NCBI GenBank assembly: GCA_028583685.1 | Contig: JAMXIF010000042.1 | Location: forward strand, 18,716,903-18,780,902 | DNA length: 64,000 nt | DNA from: Petaurus breviceps papuanus | Lineage: Eukaryota > Chordata > Mammalia > Diprotodontia > Petauridae | Direction of reading: 5' to 3' | Shown: one piece after another, positions 1 to 10,545 of the stretch | Layout: each line of letters begins with the position of its first letter | Position numbering within the stretch: position 1 is the first letter of the stretch | Program-made: the position numbers and the translations under genes | The notes under the pieces: generated by a model | What the model saw: the letters and a program-made list of their open reading frames with translations, nothing else | What the model was told of the DNA's origin: nothing | Databases searched by the model: none

Positions 1-42
<42 letters not shown>
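1..42. repeat. (CT)n dinucleotide repeat at window edge
   Basis: Perfect CT run that continues off the left edge. Nothing recognisable lies between it and about 280. Confidence 0.95.
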
Positions 43-47
<5 letters not shown>

Positions 48-282
48 CATATTTAGTTTATATTGATATATCTTGAACATACTTAACAGGTAAAAAAAAA
101 TAAATTACCTGGGCTCAGAACCGGATGAGAGGAGAGGATTAGGTTGGATTGCACTTGAAAAATTGTACAATGATTCCAATTATTTCAGTTTGTCACTGCA
201 ATAAAAAGTTGTTTAAAGACTAATATTTTCCCAGGGATACTACATGGCTACAAGATGTGAAAGAAACTACATTCTCCAATCA

Positions 283-392
283 TCTTATTTTACAGATAAA
301 GAAACTGAGTCCCAGATTGGTTAAATAATTTCCTGGTGGTAAGAAAGATAGCAAATGATAAAGATGGGATTTCATCTCTGAAGCTTTTAGTG
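283..392 (-). mobile_element. MIR-type SINE fragment
   Basis: Reverse-strand CORE region: 'ttttacagataaagaaactg' followed by a degraded 'ggttaa..atttcc' stretch. Old and truncated. Confidence 0.6.
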
Positions 393-486
393 GTCGGTAG
401 GAAAAGGAAAGATGTATGGTATGTGTAAGTAGGCTGTGGTATGTGCACAATGGTAATACATTAAAGAAGAAGGGTAAAAGACATCA

Positions 487-690
487 AATAATTACTAGCT
501 GTGTGACCTAGGCAAATCACTTAAGCTTCGCCTGCCTCAGTCTCCTTAACTGGAAAATGGATAAATCAACTTTGATAATAGCTGCTACGTCCCAAGTTTG
601 TTGTGATAATAAAGTGAGTATCACAAAATTCTTTGTAAACCTTAAAGTGCCGTATAAAAGTTAGATATTATTATTATTATAAATTAATAA
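487..690 (+). mobile_element. MIR SINE
   Basis: Sense MIR core 'actagctgtgtgacct', then a degraded 'cctcagtctcctt' and a tail resembling L2 3-prime sequence that runs into ATT repeats. The tRNA head is missing. Confidence 0.75.
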
Positions 691-894
691 AGAGACAACA
701 TTGAATATATTCAAGTTAAAAACAGAAGTATTTCTATTCCACCTGGACAAACCAGACTTTGTTTAAGCCAGAAAAGGGGTATGACTTTTGTCTGATGGGG
801 GTAAAGGCAGCTGCTGTGTGACTATGATAATGCAATTGTGGGCTCTGAGGTCTCTGAATTTGTTCCTTCATAAGAGTTTTGTTGCTTGAACTTA

Positions 895-985
895 TCATAT
901 GTCATAAATCAGAGGATGCTAGAGATGGAAAGGACCCTAGAGACCATTTTGTCCAGCCCTCTCATTTTATAGATTCTGAATGGGT
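895..985 (-). mobile_element. MIR3/L3-type tail fragment
   Basis: Shows 'gagatggaaaggaccctaga' followed by 'ccctctcattttatagat', the usual reverse-strand join of an L3-like tail to a CORE in MIR3. Confidence 0.55.
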
Positions 986-1311
986 ATATAACAAAACTCT
1001 TCTGCTGACAGCAATATTAAGCTGCCAGCAGCTGGGAGATTATTATCCCTGTGGTCTGACACAAATGGAGATTCTAGGGGTGCATGGAAGCTGGTTTTTT
1101 CTCTCTTTTCTTGGTCATCCAGAGAGACTCACAGTCCCAAAGGGGAGAATAAAGTTGTTGGTTTTCAGCATCCCTCCCTTAAAATAAAATGAGTTAGTCT
1201 AGGGGGACTTGGGGGTAGTATATGCTGGAAAAGTTTGAGTGGATTGTTGATAGTGGAGTCCAAACAAATGTGTTCCCCAAGGTGCAGGTCAATGAAAAAA
1301 GAAGAGTTATA

Positions 1312-1465
1312 TGGAGTCTCAGAGCTAGATGAAATCTTTGAGACTATCCAATCCAATTCTCTTCATTTTACAAATGAGAAAATGAAGGATAAGTTAAATG
1401 ACTTCCCCAAAATCATACAGCTGGCTATTGGAAAAATTGCAATTAGAAGTCAGGTTTTATGATCC
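1312..1465 (-). mobile_element. MIR3-type SINE
   Basis: Reverse strand: 'tctcagagctagatgaaatc', then 'cattttacaaatgagaaaat', then 'catacagctggct'. Strongly diverged. Confidence 0.6.
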
Positions 1466-1544
1466 TTAATTTGATGTTATTCATACCACTCTGTGATGAC
1501 ATTAATTATCACAATATAATGCTATTATATGATACTTCTAGGTT

Positions 1545-1765
1545 TCAAAAGTGCTTTATAAATATTATCTCTTTTTTCTCCATAATAATACTGGGGTAGG
1601 GGGTAGGTCCTATTATCATCACTATTTTATAGACGAGGAAACCCAGTCAGACAAAGGTTAAATGACTTATCCAGGATCGCACAGCTAGTAAGAGTCTGTC
1701 GTAGAATCAGAACTCATTTTCTTCCTGCCTCCAGGTCTAAATCTCTATCCACCATCATGATGACG
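1545..1765 (-). mobile_element. MIR/CORE-SINE, near full length
   Basis: Reads in reverse from the L2-like tail ('gtgctttataaatattatct') through 'gaggaaaccca' and 'cgcacagctagtaag' to the degraded tRNA-like head near 1760. Confidence 0.75.
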
Positions 1766-2580
1766 CCTTTTAACTGGGAATGATATTCAGTTGCTTTGGG
1801 GTTACTGGTATTTATTTCTTACAGATGAGATACATTGTTAACTAGGAAAAGGACATAAGTCTTTGGCTTGAAGGAAGAGCATCCTGCTGTTCCCCGAGAT
1901 TAGAATGGGTGATTGCTGAAAACACACATACCAGTTTTCATTTAGAAGGACACCAGGGTGCTCACTAGGATTTATCCTGCATGTGAACATTCCCACCCAT
2001 AGCTAGAACCTTGCATCTGACTTATGGTAGGTGCAATTAGGTGGCCAAATATTAACCACTTGGCTTGCCACAATAACATGGACCTGGCTGGCTCTTTAAG
2101 TCACAACTCTTTTAGCTATAGGTAAGGCAAGATGTGTAGATTATTGAGCATACTATGAGCATTCTGGCTCTGAGGAGGAATGACTGGTGTCTTTTTAAAA
2201 AATAGCACCAATGACATGTTTTCATTTCAAGGTCATGATTAACTATGGATTAACTGGAACTCAGAAAAAAAACCTTTTGGAATATTTGACTGATGTTAAT
2301 AATCATGGTATATAATACATCAAAATGCTTATCTGAGCTTACTACATAAACAAATAGACATCAGGGAAATGTGACATCGATGTCCATTATTAGGAAAGTA
2401 AATTCCCCCAATGTGGCAGCAGGGTAATCGGCTATGGCATAGAGAAAGAAATGAGCCTCTAACTTGGGAATGAATTTTATAAGAGATTCAGTGTGACTGG
2501 GTTCAACAAGCATTAACCACCTATTATAAACCTGGTAATGGGTTAGGTTCAAAGGATTACAATCCCTAGGGTGTGGGGGC
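1766..2580. other. Unannotated, no recognised repeat or gene
   Basis: About 0.8 kb of AT-rich sequence. The 73-codon reverse frame ending near 2360 has no recognisable motif. Nothing supports a gene. Confidence 0.5.
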
Positions 2581-2584
2581 AACT

Positions 2585-2820
2585 ATTTACTGAGCACATA
2601 TGATGTGCCAGGCATTGTGCCAAATCCTCTACAATTATTGTCTAATTTAATCCTTACAACTACCCTGTGAGGTAGGTGTTATTATGATCCCCATTTTACA
2701 GTTGAGGAAACTGAGGTAGATAGAGGTTAAAATGAATTACCCTAGACTCACATAGCAAGGCTGTGTCTTAGGCTGCATTTCTGACTCCATCTACTGGGCC
2801 GTTGCTCTGACTCCAGCCTC
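2585..2820 (-). mobile_element. MIR SINE, near full length
   Basis: Reverse strand: 'gatgtgccaggcattgtgcc', 'ccctgtgaggtaggtgttat', 'cagttgaggaaactgaggta'. A classic MIR in antisense. Confidence 0.85.
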
Positions 2821-2824
2821 AAGC

Positions 2825-3060
2825 CACTAATATTCTATTTAGGGTGGTGTAGACAAGGGGATATGGATACAACATGTAAACAGATAAATCAATACAAAAC
2901 ATAAAGATAATTTTGCGAGTGGGGAGAACTAATAATTATGGGAAAGGATCAGGAAAGGCCTTTTGCCGAAGACAACCTTTGTGCTGAGCCTCCAGTAGAA
3001 CTAGGAATGCCAATGGTGACATTTGGGAAGGCAAATATGGAAAACAGCCTGACCAACAGA
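2825..3060 (-). mobile_element. L2 LINE 3-prime region fragment
   Basis: Contains 'aggatcaggaaaggcctttt' and a diverged copy of the L2 3-prime UTR in antisense, as seen at several other places in the window. Confidence 0.6.
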
Positions 3061-3214
3061 GGGTTGATGCTTTTATATTTTTGAAACTGATAGTTGGAAA
3101 TCAGGATGAGGTGTTAGAGATTGTACTTCTGCATGACTGAGTTGTCTTTGTGTTATGGATTCCTCCTACATAACAAAAATCTATCTTGTTGGTCCATAGT
3201 TGCTGCCACATTAC

Positions 3215-3355
3215 CTCCTCCATTAGATTCTCTGCTCCTTGAAAGCAAGAATTGCCCTTTGCCTTTTGCCTTTTTCATATCCTCAGCACTTAAGCACAGT
3301 GCCTGCGACATAGAAGATGTTGAATAAATGCTAGTCAACTGATTGACTGATTGCT
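3215..3355 (+). mobile_element. L2 3-prime end
   Basis: Shows 'tctgctccttgaaagcaaga', then 'cagcacttaagcacagtgcc', then 'aataaatgctagtcaactga' and TGACTGAT tail units. A typical L2 terminus. Confidence 0.85.
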
Positions 3356-3419
3356 TCTCTGGAGCTGAGGTTGGGCACTTCACTACTTAAAGTTCATAAG
3401 TCATCCACAGTTGCTTGTC

Positions 3420-3625
3420 TTTACTGTGTTGTTCTTATTACATGAATTGTTTTCCTGGCTCTGCCTCCTTGACTCTGCATCAGTTATTACAAATTTTCCC
3501 TAGTTTTTTCTAAAACCATCCCTTCTATCATTTCTTGTATCTTCCATAAGTCTCAATTTGCTCAGCCATTCTCCAATTGTTGAATACTCCCTTAGTTTCT
3601 AGTTCTTTGCTATTATAAAAGCTAC
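3420..3625 (-). mobile_element. L1 fragment (reverse strand)
   Basis: Includes 'ttgctcagccattctccaat' and 'gttctttgctattataaa'. These match the antisense of the L1 ORF2 C-terminal region that appears more fully at 31.4-32.6 kb. Confidence 0.65.
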
Positions 3626-4580
3626 AGCCTTAGATCTTTAACACTGTGGCTCCCTGTGGAGGACCCCAATGTCCTCAGCTAATGACAATGATGATAATAA
3701 TACCACTAATAATAATTACACATAAAAAGTTTTAAGTTTTCCCAAATACTTTATGTATAATGTCTCATTTGATTAAGTAAGGAGAAAACAGAGACTAGAG
3801 AACCATGGAGTCACCTGGAATAAGATGAATGAATTCAAAACCTAGAGATCAAAGAGAAAAGAGATGGGACAAGTAGAACAGTTGGAAAAGGGTGGTTGGG
3901 GGTGAGGAAACAAGATTTTGTGGAAGGAATACTGAAATACAAAGAGACTTTTGTACATTGGTCCTACATGGGGTTTTATAACCATATAAAAGCCAATAAG
4001 CTTGTTTCATTGCAAGCAGGATGCTGCTGTATAAAAAACTAGGGAAACAGCATGTATCTCATAAAAGGATTGCAGTTTAAGTTTACACATGCATCCATCA
4101 TGGGGTAGTGCAAACCAAGAGGCAGACCAAGACATTTAATGGAAACAAGAAGATGCCTTCGTGCCCTATTGTAGGTGACTCTTCAAGTGGATTATATTGC
4201 ATCTCTACTGAACCATTGACACCAGCATTGGCCACTGAGACCCAGTGACTCTCATGAACAATCAAACAAAAGAATGTATTTTCTGGTTTAACAAATGAAT
4301 GAGGTCCATAGGCTAGACTTTTCCTGTTTAAGAGGAAAGAGAAAGTGAGGAAAGGGTACTGGGATAGCCAGAGGGATTGTAATTTCCTTTCCCCTCTACC
4401 CTCCTTGATCCTGACTCTCCCAAGGCTGGAATTGTCTCCTTCATTCATAACTCAAGTGTCACCTTCTCTACTCATGGATATGCTAGAGCCAGCTCAAATC
4501 TGAATCATCTGTTAAATTTTCAATATGAGAATTTATGCCTTAGAAATCAGCAAATGCTACAAATCAGGTCTTGATTTATT
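3626..4580. other. Unannotated stretch
   Basis: A weak antisense MIR remnant may lie at 3700-3785 ('tatgtataatgtctcatttg'). The 116-codon reverse frame at 4098-4448 has no motif, no suitable context and resembles no family I know. Treated as non-coding. Confidence 0.5.
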
Positions 4581-4744
4581 GTTTTGTTTATTGTTAAACT
4601 TAATAAAATGATGAACAAAATATTAATGCATATTCAACTTAAAAATATCCTGTGTTTCTTTACTAGCACACCCTTGGTACATGCATCTGTCCTTTCCCCA
4701 CTTCTAGAGCAATTAGTCTCCTCTCCTATATATTCGATATATTC

Positions 4745-4853
4745 ATTCATCTGTCTATCATCTATCTACCTATCTATCTATCTATCCATCCATACATAAA
4801 TCTATCTATCCATCCATCCATAAATCTATCTATCTATCCATCCATTCATCTAT
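4745..4853. repeat. (TCTA)n/(TCCA)n microsatellite
   Basis: Interrupted TCTA, TCCA and TACC units. It directly abuts the start of an L2 3-prime fragment. Confidence 0.95.
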
Positions 4854-4855
4854 GA

Positions 4856-4975
4856 ATATTGTCTCCCCTTGTAGAATGTAGCCTCTTTGAGGGTAATTCA
4901 TCCTTTGCATCTTCTGTGCTTAGCACAGTGCCTGCTATTTAGCAAATACTTTTAATAAATGCTAAATGATTAGTT
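4856..4975 (+). mobile_element. L2 3-prime end
   Basis: Contains 'tgtagcctctttgagggta', 'cttagcacagtgcctgctat' and 'ttaataaatgctaaatgatt'. Confidence 0.85.
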
Positions 4976-5845
4976 GGTTGAAAGATAAAGGTGGCCCAAG
5001 TTGTCAGGGGAAATGAATTTTGACAGCAAAACTATCCTTGAGGAAAGACAAAATTATACTCCATCTGCCTTGCTTTGGAGGGCCCCCAGTGTAGCCATGG
5101 GATTGCTGATGGGAGGGACAAGCAGCAGGGAGGGGAAAATGCAGTAAATCAGCAAGCAATCCTCCCCTCCCCACACATCATCTCCAAGTTGCTTCTCCAG
5201 TATGCCTTATTCATCCTACACTTAAGCTCCATCACCTAGATGACCTCTGACCATTTGCTCCTGAAGTTTACACTTTGGGTTTTATTCACCAAGGCTACCT
5301 TTAACCATGATTTTAACTAGAAAGGCCTTTGAGAAAATGCTGGGGAGGAGAGACAGTCCTGGAATGTTGTGATGTGAAAGATGGCTTTGTTGAAGGCTGA
5401 ATTCTGTGCTGCTCCACATCAAAAGTTGATGCCATTTGGTTGGGGTGGGGACTATTTCTTAAATCAGCTTCTATATTGCAATGCTCTAACTCTGGGCAAC
5501 CAAAAGATAAATCAGATCATTTGCTCAGATGATACTTCCCTTTTCAGAGCAAACGCTTCTCGCCTGCGTCCCAGGGATAGTCTAATTTCAGAGATTAAGA
5601 TTGTTGTTAGGTGATTGTAGGGGAAATCTGAAACCTGCTGAAAAGCCAGACTGCTGTGTGAGCCCTGAGAGTAATGTCTTCCCTGTGGCATGAGAGAATT
5701 TCGCTCACCAGGGAATGGAATGAATTCTGTCGCATTATGTCCAGAGACAATCTTAATGTCTCTGGCTTTAAATCACGTTCTGTGGATACAAACAGTCACC
5801 AATGAAGGGCACATTGATTTTGGTAACAGGAAAGACCTGGGCTAT
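4976..5845. other. Unannotated stretch
   Basis: No convincing repeat or gene. Two forward frames of 67-77 codons (5381-5614 and 5690-5893) lack known motifs. Confidence 0.5.
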
Positions 5846-5847
5846 CT

Positions 5848-5915
5848 TATTAGGATTATCAGATCACAGATCTTTAGCTGGAAGGAACCTTGAAGGTCTC
5901 TGTACAATGTTGTGA
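5848..5915 (-). mobile_element. MIR3/L3-type tail fragment
   Basis: Matches the antisense L3-like tail: 'tagctggaaggaaccttgaa'. Confidence 0.5.
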
Positions 5916-5994
5916 GTGCTATTGTTTTGTTTGTATTTAGTAATTTTCTTATTTGGTGATTAGATTTTATTTTAAGGTAGTGCAAGATGAATAA

Positions 5995-6225
5995 AAAACA
6001 CAAAACCTTCAAATCCTTCCTCAGACAGCTGCGAGCCATGTGACCTTGGGCAAGTCACTTAACTTCTATTTGCCTCAGTTTCCTCAAATGTAAAATGAGA
6101 ATAATAAGCTACTTTGCAGGGTTGTTATAAGGATCAAATGAGATCATATTTTTAAAGCACTTAGTACAATGCCTGGCACACAGTAGATACCATCTAAAGG
6201 TTACCTATTATTGTTATTAAGATCA
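5995..6225 (+). mobile_element. MIR/CORE-SINE
   Basis: Shows 'catgtgaccttgggcaagtc', 'gcctcagtttcctcaaatg', 'cagggttgttataaggat' and 'tgcctggcacacagtagata'. Well preserved from core to tail. Confidence 0.9.
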
Positions 6226-6264
6226 ATAATAATGATAAATGAAGGATGCTTTCTCCAGGTATTT

Positions 6265-6425
6265 TTCCAGATGTATTACTTCCATTATTATTCCACTTCC
6301 CTGCTCACAATGCTACAATGGCTGTCTATTACCTATGATATTAAGTCTAAATGACTATTTGTGAAATTCAAAGACCTCCATCTGCCACCTACTTAACCTT
6401 AGATCCCATTGTTGTATACATTCAA
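6265..6425 (+). mobile_element. L2 ORF2 end/3-prime UTR fragment
   Basis: The order 'acaatggctgtctattacct', 'tcaaagacctccatctgcca' follows the L2 stretch just after the ORF2 C-terminus. Diverged. Confidence 0.5.
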
Positions 6426-6486
6426 CATGAATGCGAAACTCATGCTTTATAACTTCGGGGATAATAATTCTTGCAGTGATAAGCAT

Positions 6487-6655
6487 CATGAGAAATTGGA
6501 CAGAAAGTCAACCTGAGTCAGGAAGACACGAGTTCAGGTATGAACTCTGACATATCCTTGCTGCATGGCCCTGGGCAGATCACTTTACCTCTCAGCTCTC
6601 CAAGCAAGTCTGTAAATAATAAAATAGGAGTAAATATGTATTCCTATTGGAAGCA
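6487..6655 (+). mobile_element. MAR1/MIR-type SINE
   Basis: Contains 'cctgagtcaggaagacacga', 'catggccctgggcagatcac' and 'ctgtaaataataaaatagga'. Diverged tRNA-derived SINE. Confidence 0.7.
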
Positions 6656-7100
6656 TTAGGAGTTCCCTCTCCCAATTAAATCACAGATCCAATCCTGCCT
6701 CCTCCCCAATAATTTGCATTATTTCTCTCTCTGTGTGTTTTTTTTTCCTACCAATTTTTGCACAAGGGATAATGGAATTGGGGAGGGAGAAGGGTGATAC
6801 ACTCACTTGGGGTATGGCCCCTGGTCACTTGGGATATCACAAGGTTTATAAACTATTGAAGGAGGAGGAAATGTTTTAGGATATGGCTATGGCCTTGGTC
6901 ACCATAACTTCTAGTGTTTGTGTGAGGGGCTTTGTGCAGGAATGAAGCATGTCCTGGAGCTGCATTGGTGCTTTTTAAAATTCTCCATCTTATTCAAACT
7001 GCAATCAACCAAGCAGAGATAAAGTTAGATCCTGGGAAGATCAAATAAGATAACACGTAAAATTCTTTATAACTAATAAATGCTGTCGAAATGCAATTCT
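6656..7100. other. Unannotated stretch
   Basis: No repeat family or gene recognised. Short homopolymer T run at about 6739-6747. Confidence 0.4.
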
Positions 7101-7104
7101 TTCA

Positions 7105-7365
7105 GTCCAGTTTTCTCATTGTCTCCATACGCTATGCATATGTGTTCATTCCCTCCTCCAATCCTTTGCCTGTGCTCTTTCCCCTTGCTTAAAACATAGT
7201 CCCTTATTATGTTTCACTCATCTACCAACTGTTCACTGCTTTAAATTAGTACCGCTTCTTACATGATTCTCTTCCTGACAATTCTCGGCTGCATAGTCTT
7301 CCCTTTGTTGAAATCCTCCAGCATCTCACCACACAACTGTTACACCAGGGGCCAGTGAAGGGTGA
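7105..7365 (+). mobile_element. Degraded L2-like 3-prime UTR
   Basis: Pyrimidine-rich text 'tcctttgcctgtgctctttc' followed by a 'cttcctgacaattctcgg' stretch fits an L2 3-prime UTR. Weak match. Confidence 0.35.
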
Positions 7366-7598
7366 TAAGTGGAGGCATTTAACCACCAGAGGCAAATGGC
7401 CTTCTTTTCTTCTTCAATCATTTGTCCCACACAGTTTGTACTATTGTGGGTTTCCATGGTTTTGTTTGCCTTATTATCATCTCCTTACCATTTCTAGCTC
7501 AATGGCTAGAAATGTGTGATATACACTACACAGAAGGTGTTCAGAAAATACTTACTTAAGAGTTGGAATGATTAAGAAAGAGTTATATCAGACTATAG

Positions 7599-8114
7599 CT
7601 GAGATTTTTAACCTGAGGGTGGGGTATTATTTCAGAGGATCCATGAATATGGATGGGGAAAAGGTACAATTAATCCCTTCCATATTATGACTTTCCCCAT
7701 TGCATCTTTCCTCATCAAGGTTTCAATATATCATGGGTCGGCATAAGAAATTAAATAGGCATTTGGGGGGAGTTTTGCAGAAGTCACAGACAACATGTGA
7801 AGATGATACAGAGCTCTATGCCCAAATACTTAACCTAAATTTTACAATAAGGTCCTGTAAACAACCCATAAAAGAAAAAGAAAATTATTAGACTTCTTTT
7901 CTGGTAAAAAGGAAGGGCCAAAAAATTTTACGAAGATTTTCCAGATCATGGGGGCACCATACGCCTAATTCCTGCAATGTCGAATGGATAATTGTATATT
8001 TTTATTTTCACTATTTAGTATTTCTTCCAATTATGAACTAAAAAATTATTTTGAGAAAAAGTCCATTAGCTTAAACAAAGGGGTCCATGATACAAAATAA
8101 GATAAGGACCCCTG
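7599..8114. mobile_element. hAT-type non-autonomous DNA transposon
   Basis: The left end 'ctgagatttttaacctgagg' and the inverted right end 'caggggtccttatct' (read from the reverse strand) are imperfect terminal inverted repeats like those of mammalian hAT elements. They are flanked by 8-bp direct repeats, gactatag at 7591-7598 and gtctatag at 8115-8122 (7 of 8 match), the duplication size typical of hAT. The 516-bp body includes a more GC-rich block near 7905-7990. No transposase motif could be recognised. Confidence 0.7.
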
Positions 8115-8122
8115 GTCTATAG

Positions 8123-8460
8123 GATGTCATAATTAACAGCCCTGCTACTGTGCGGGTGCTTAGCTCACAGGGGTCTCATGAGGATAGCAGTTTGGGGACT
8201 GGAACGTGTTCTACCAATGTGGATCATTACCATTGGCATCTCATCATTGCTGCCATCATCGCCATCACAGTGCTCACAGGGATCCAGCAGAGCAGGTGAC
8301 GAATGATGAGAGATGAAGATGGTGACCGTGACTGATGTTGTCTCTTTCGTGCCATATGCATCTCATCCTGAATGATGGAATCCTCTCCTCCCTTAGTAAA
8401 TAGATCCAATAACTGACAATGATCAGGTGAGGGCTGGGTTTGTGATGCTTTTCCCGGTCT
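8123..8460. other. Unannotated stretch
   Basis: Runs of 'atcatcattgctgcc'-type sequence and no recognised family or gene. Confidence 0.4.
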
Positions 8461-8464
8461 GCTT

Positions 8465-8535
8465 TGACTTTAAGTCAAAGAGTCTCAGAGTTGGAAGGGA
8501 CCTCAGAGCCATTTCTGCCAATGCATCTCTGAGCA
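8465..8535 (-). mobile_element. MIR3/L3-type tail fragment
   Basis: Antisense signature 'gagtctcagagttggaaggg' followed by 'acctcagagcca'. Confidence 0.6.
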
Positions 8536-8756
8536 GAAAGCCTGTCTACACCAGGCCCTGCCGATGATATACTGGGCTCCGTGGAAGAGTCCTGGGAGGC
8601 AGGTTTCTGCTGCTTGTGGTTGTCCTTTTCATTCTGGGACAGTTCGAACCATTAGGCAGTGCATATCTCATAGGAATCAATTATCACGGGATGTAAAGCT
8701 AGCCCCTCAGAGCTTCCGCACTAGCATCTCAGAGACCATCTCCTGTTGTTTGGTTT

Positions 8757-9075
8757 GGTTTTGTTTTTGAGACTATCTAGGACCTCCTTACCTTCCTTTA
8801 CTGGAATCTCTAGCTTCAGGTTCATTCAGATTTCTTACATGAAACTTTTCCTGATCTCCCCTCCCTCCACCCCTTCCCCTAATCCTCATCAACATTTCTT
8901 TCCTCTAAAAATTACCTCACATATATTTATACATTTGTATGCAAGTTTTGTCCCCCCAGCAGAATAAAAAAGTCTTTAAGGATAGGAATTGTCTCACTTT
9001 TGTCTTTTTATCCCTAATACCCACTACCAAAGCACCTTGCACATAGTATGCATTTAGAGAAATGGTTGGTAAATG
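8757..9075 (+). mobile_element. L2 3-prime UTR and end
   Basis: Shows 'catgaaacttttcctgatct', 'ttacctcacatatatttata', 'ggataggaattgtctcactt' and 'ttgcacatagtatgcattta', in L2 order. Confidence 0.85.
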
Positions 9076-9117
9076 AATATGTAATTTAGTATGAAGGAGC
9101 CTTAGGCCTAGAGTCTG

Positions 9118-9203
9118 GTCGCTGTTGTTGTTGAGTTGTTTAGCTGTGCCTGACACTTGGGGGGGGGGGCTATTTGGAGTTTTTTTTGGTAAACTCTCCT
9201 TTG
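9118..9203 (-). mobile_element. SINE 3-prime arm (split copy)
   Basis: Begins with TTG units and 'gagttgtttagctgtgcctg', the antisense of a MAR1 SINE end. The matching 5-prime head lies at 9380-9433 on the same strand, so a plus-strand SINE separates the two arms. Confidence 0.75.
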
Positions 9204-9379
9204 GTCTCAAAAACTTACTAACTGTGTGATTCTGACCAAGTCACATCACTGTTTGCCTCAATTTTCTTATCTGTAAAATGAGCTGAAGAAGGAAATGGCA
9301 AACCAGCCCAGTAACTTTGCCAAGAAAATCCCAAATGAGGTCATAAAGAGTCAAACATAACTGAAACAGCTGAACAACT
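9204..9379 (+). mobile_element. MAR1-type SINE between two antisense SINE arms
   Basis: Sense copy: 'aaacttactaactgtgtgat', 'tctgtaaaatgagctgaaga', 'ggaaatggcaaaccagccca', ending 'ctgaaacagctgaacaa'. It lacks its tRNA head. Confidence 0.8.
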
Positions 9380-9433
9380 TCCTGATTCTAGGCCTAGTGC
9401 TTTATATAGTGTGCCACCTAGCTGCCCTAGAGT
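9380..9433 (-). mobile_element. SINE 5-prime head (split copy)
   Basis: 'cctgattctaggcctagtgc' to 'gccacctagctgccc', the antisense of a MAR1 head. Partner of the arm at 9118-9203. Confidence 0.75.
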
Positions 9434-9571
9434 CTGCTTAGCTGGGTTAACATTTAACATGTATCACTCCCTATATGGGTGACTTGGGACAAAAAAACTT
9501 ATAGTTTCTGAGTCTCAGTTTTTTGTGCTGTAATATTAAGGGGGGGGCATGTATGTGTGTGAATTTAGATT

Positions 9572-9714
9572 AAGCAGTGAATCAACCAACAAGTATTTCT
9601 TAAGTGCCTATATGTATGAAACAGTTTGGTAGGCACTAGAAAAAGAAGGAAGGAAGGAAGGAAGAAAGAAAGGAAGGAAGGAAGGAAGGAAGGAAGGAAG
9701 GAAGGAAGGAAGGA

Positions 9715-9764
<50 letters not shown>

Positions 9765-9777
9765 CAGAGAGAGAGAC

Positions 9778-9824
<47 letters not shown>

Positions 9825-10335
9825 GAGTGAGAGAGAGAGGATAAAAATGGAAGGGAGGAAGGAAGAAGGGAAGGAGGAAAAGAGAAAGAAAGGAAAGAAA
9901 AGAAGGAAAAAAAGAGAAACAAAGAAAAGGAAGGAAGGAAGGAAGGAAGAAAGAAAGGAAGGAAGGAAGGAAGGAAGGAAGGAAGGAAGGAAGGAAGGAA
10001 GGAAGGAAGGAAGGAAGGAAGGAAGGAAGGAAGGAAGGAAGGAAGGAATGGAAGGATGGATAGATTCTCCTTGGTCTCCAGAAGCTTCTGTCCTATCAGG
10101 AGAGGCAACCTGCCCAATTGTATACATAAAAATATACAAAAATCAATTCAAAGTAATGAAGGAGGGGTGACACTAGCAGTTGGGGAGGGATCAGGAAAGG
10201 CTTCATGTAGAAGGTGGGACTTGAGCTGAATTTTGAAGGAAAGGAGAGATTCTAAGAGGCAGAGAGTGAGAATAGAGTAGTGTTCAGGAAATGAGGGGGC
10301 CAATCAATGCAAAGGTTCAGAGATGCAGTCTTGTT
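9572..10335 (-). mobile_element. L2 3-prime region split by a GGAA/GA expansion
   Basis: L2 antisense starts at 'aatcaaccaacaagtatttc'. It resumes after the microsatellite with 'ggagaggcaacctgccc' and 'gatcaggaaaggcttcatgt', 'aggtgggacttgagctgaat'. The tract seems to have grown from the purine-rich spot in the L2 UTR. Confidence 0.75.
9643..10056. repeat. Compound (GGAA)n/(GA)n purine tract
   Basis: GGAA units, then GA/GACA units, then GGAA again. It yields long pseudo-frames on both strands (K/R/E or L/P/S/F only) that are not genes. Confidence 0.95.
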
Positions 10336-10399
10336 TTTAATTAAAGCAAGAAGAGCCACTTGGGTGTGACATGGATGATGAAGCAACCTTGCCATCTCT

Positions 10400-10545
10400 T
10401 CTAGCTCTAAAATCAGTGATCTTATCCATTTTACAGAGGAGGAATTAAAACTAAGAGAAATTAGGTGACTTGCATAAAGTTAGGATTCAAGCCCAGGCCT
10501 TTAGTTTCATAGCCCTGTGCTCCCCCAGTATCCCAGGTTAACTCT
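10400..10545 (-). mobile_element. MIR SINE
   Basis: Antisense MIR: 'ccattttacagaggaggaat', 'ttaggtgacttgcataaagt', 'ggattcaagcccaggc'. Confidence 0.75.

Noticed and set aside
4098-4448. 116-codon reverse frame
   Set aside because: No recognised domain, no neighbouring exons; a length expected by chance in 64 kb.
9608-10170. Four overlapping frames of 72-169 codons on both strands
   Set aside because: They are translations of the GGAA/GA tract (only K, R, E, G or L, P, S, F). No gene.
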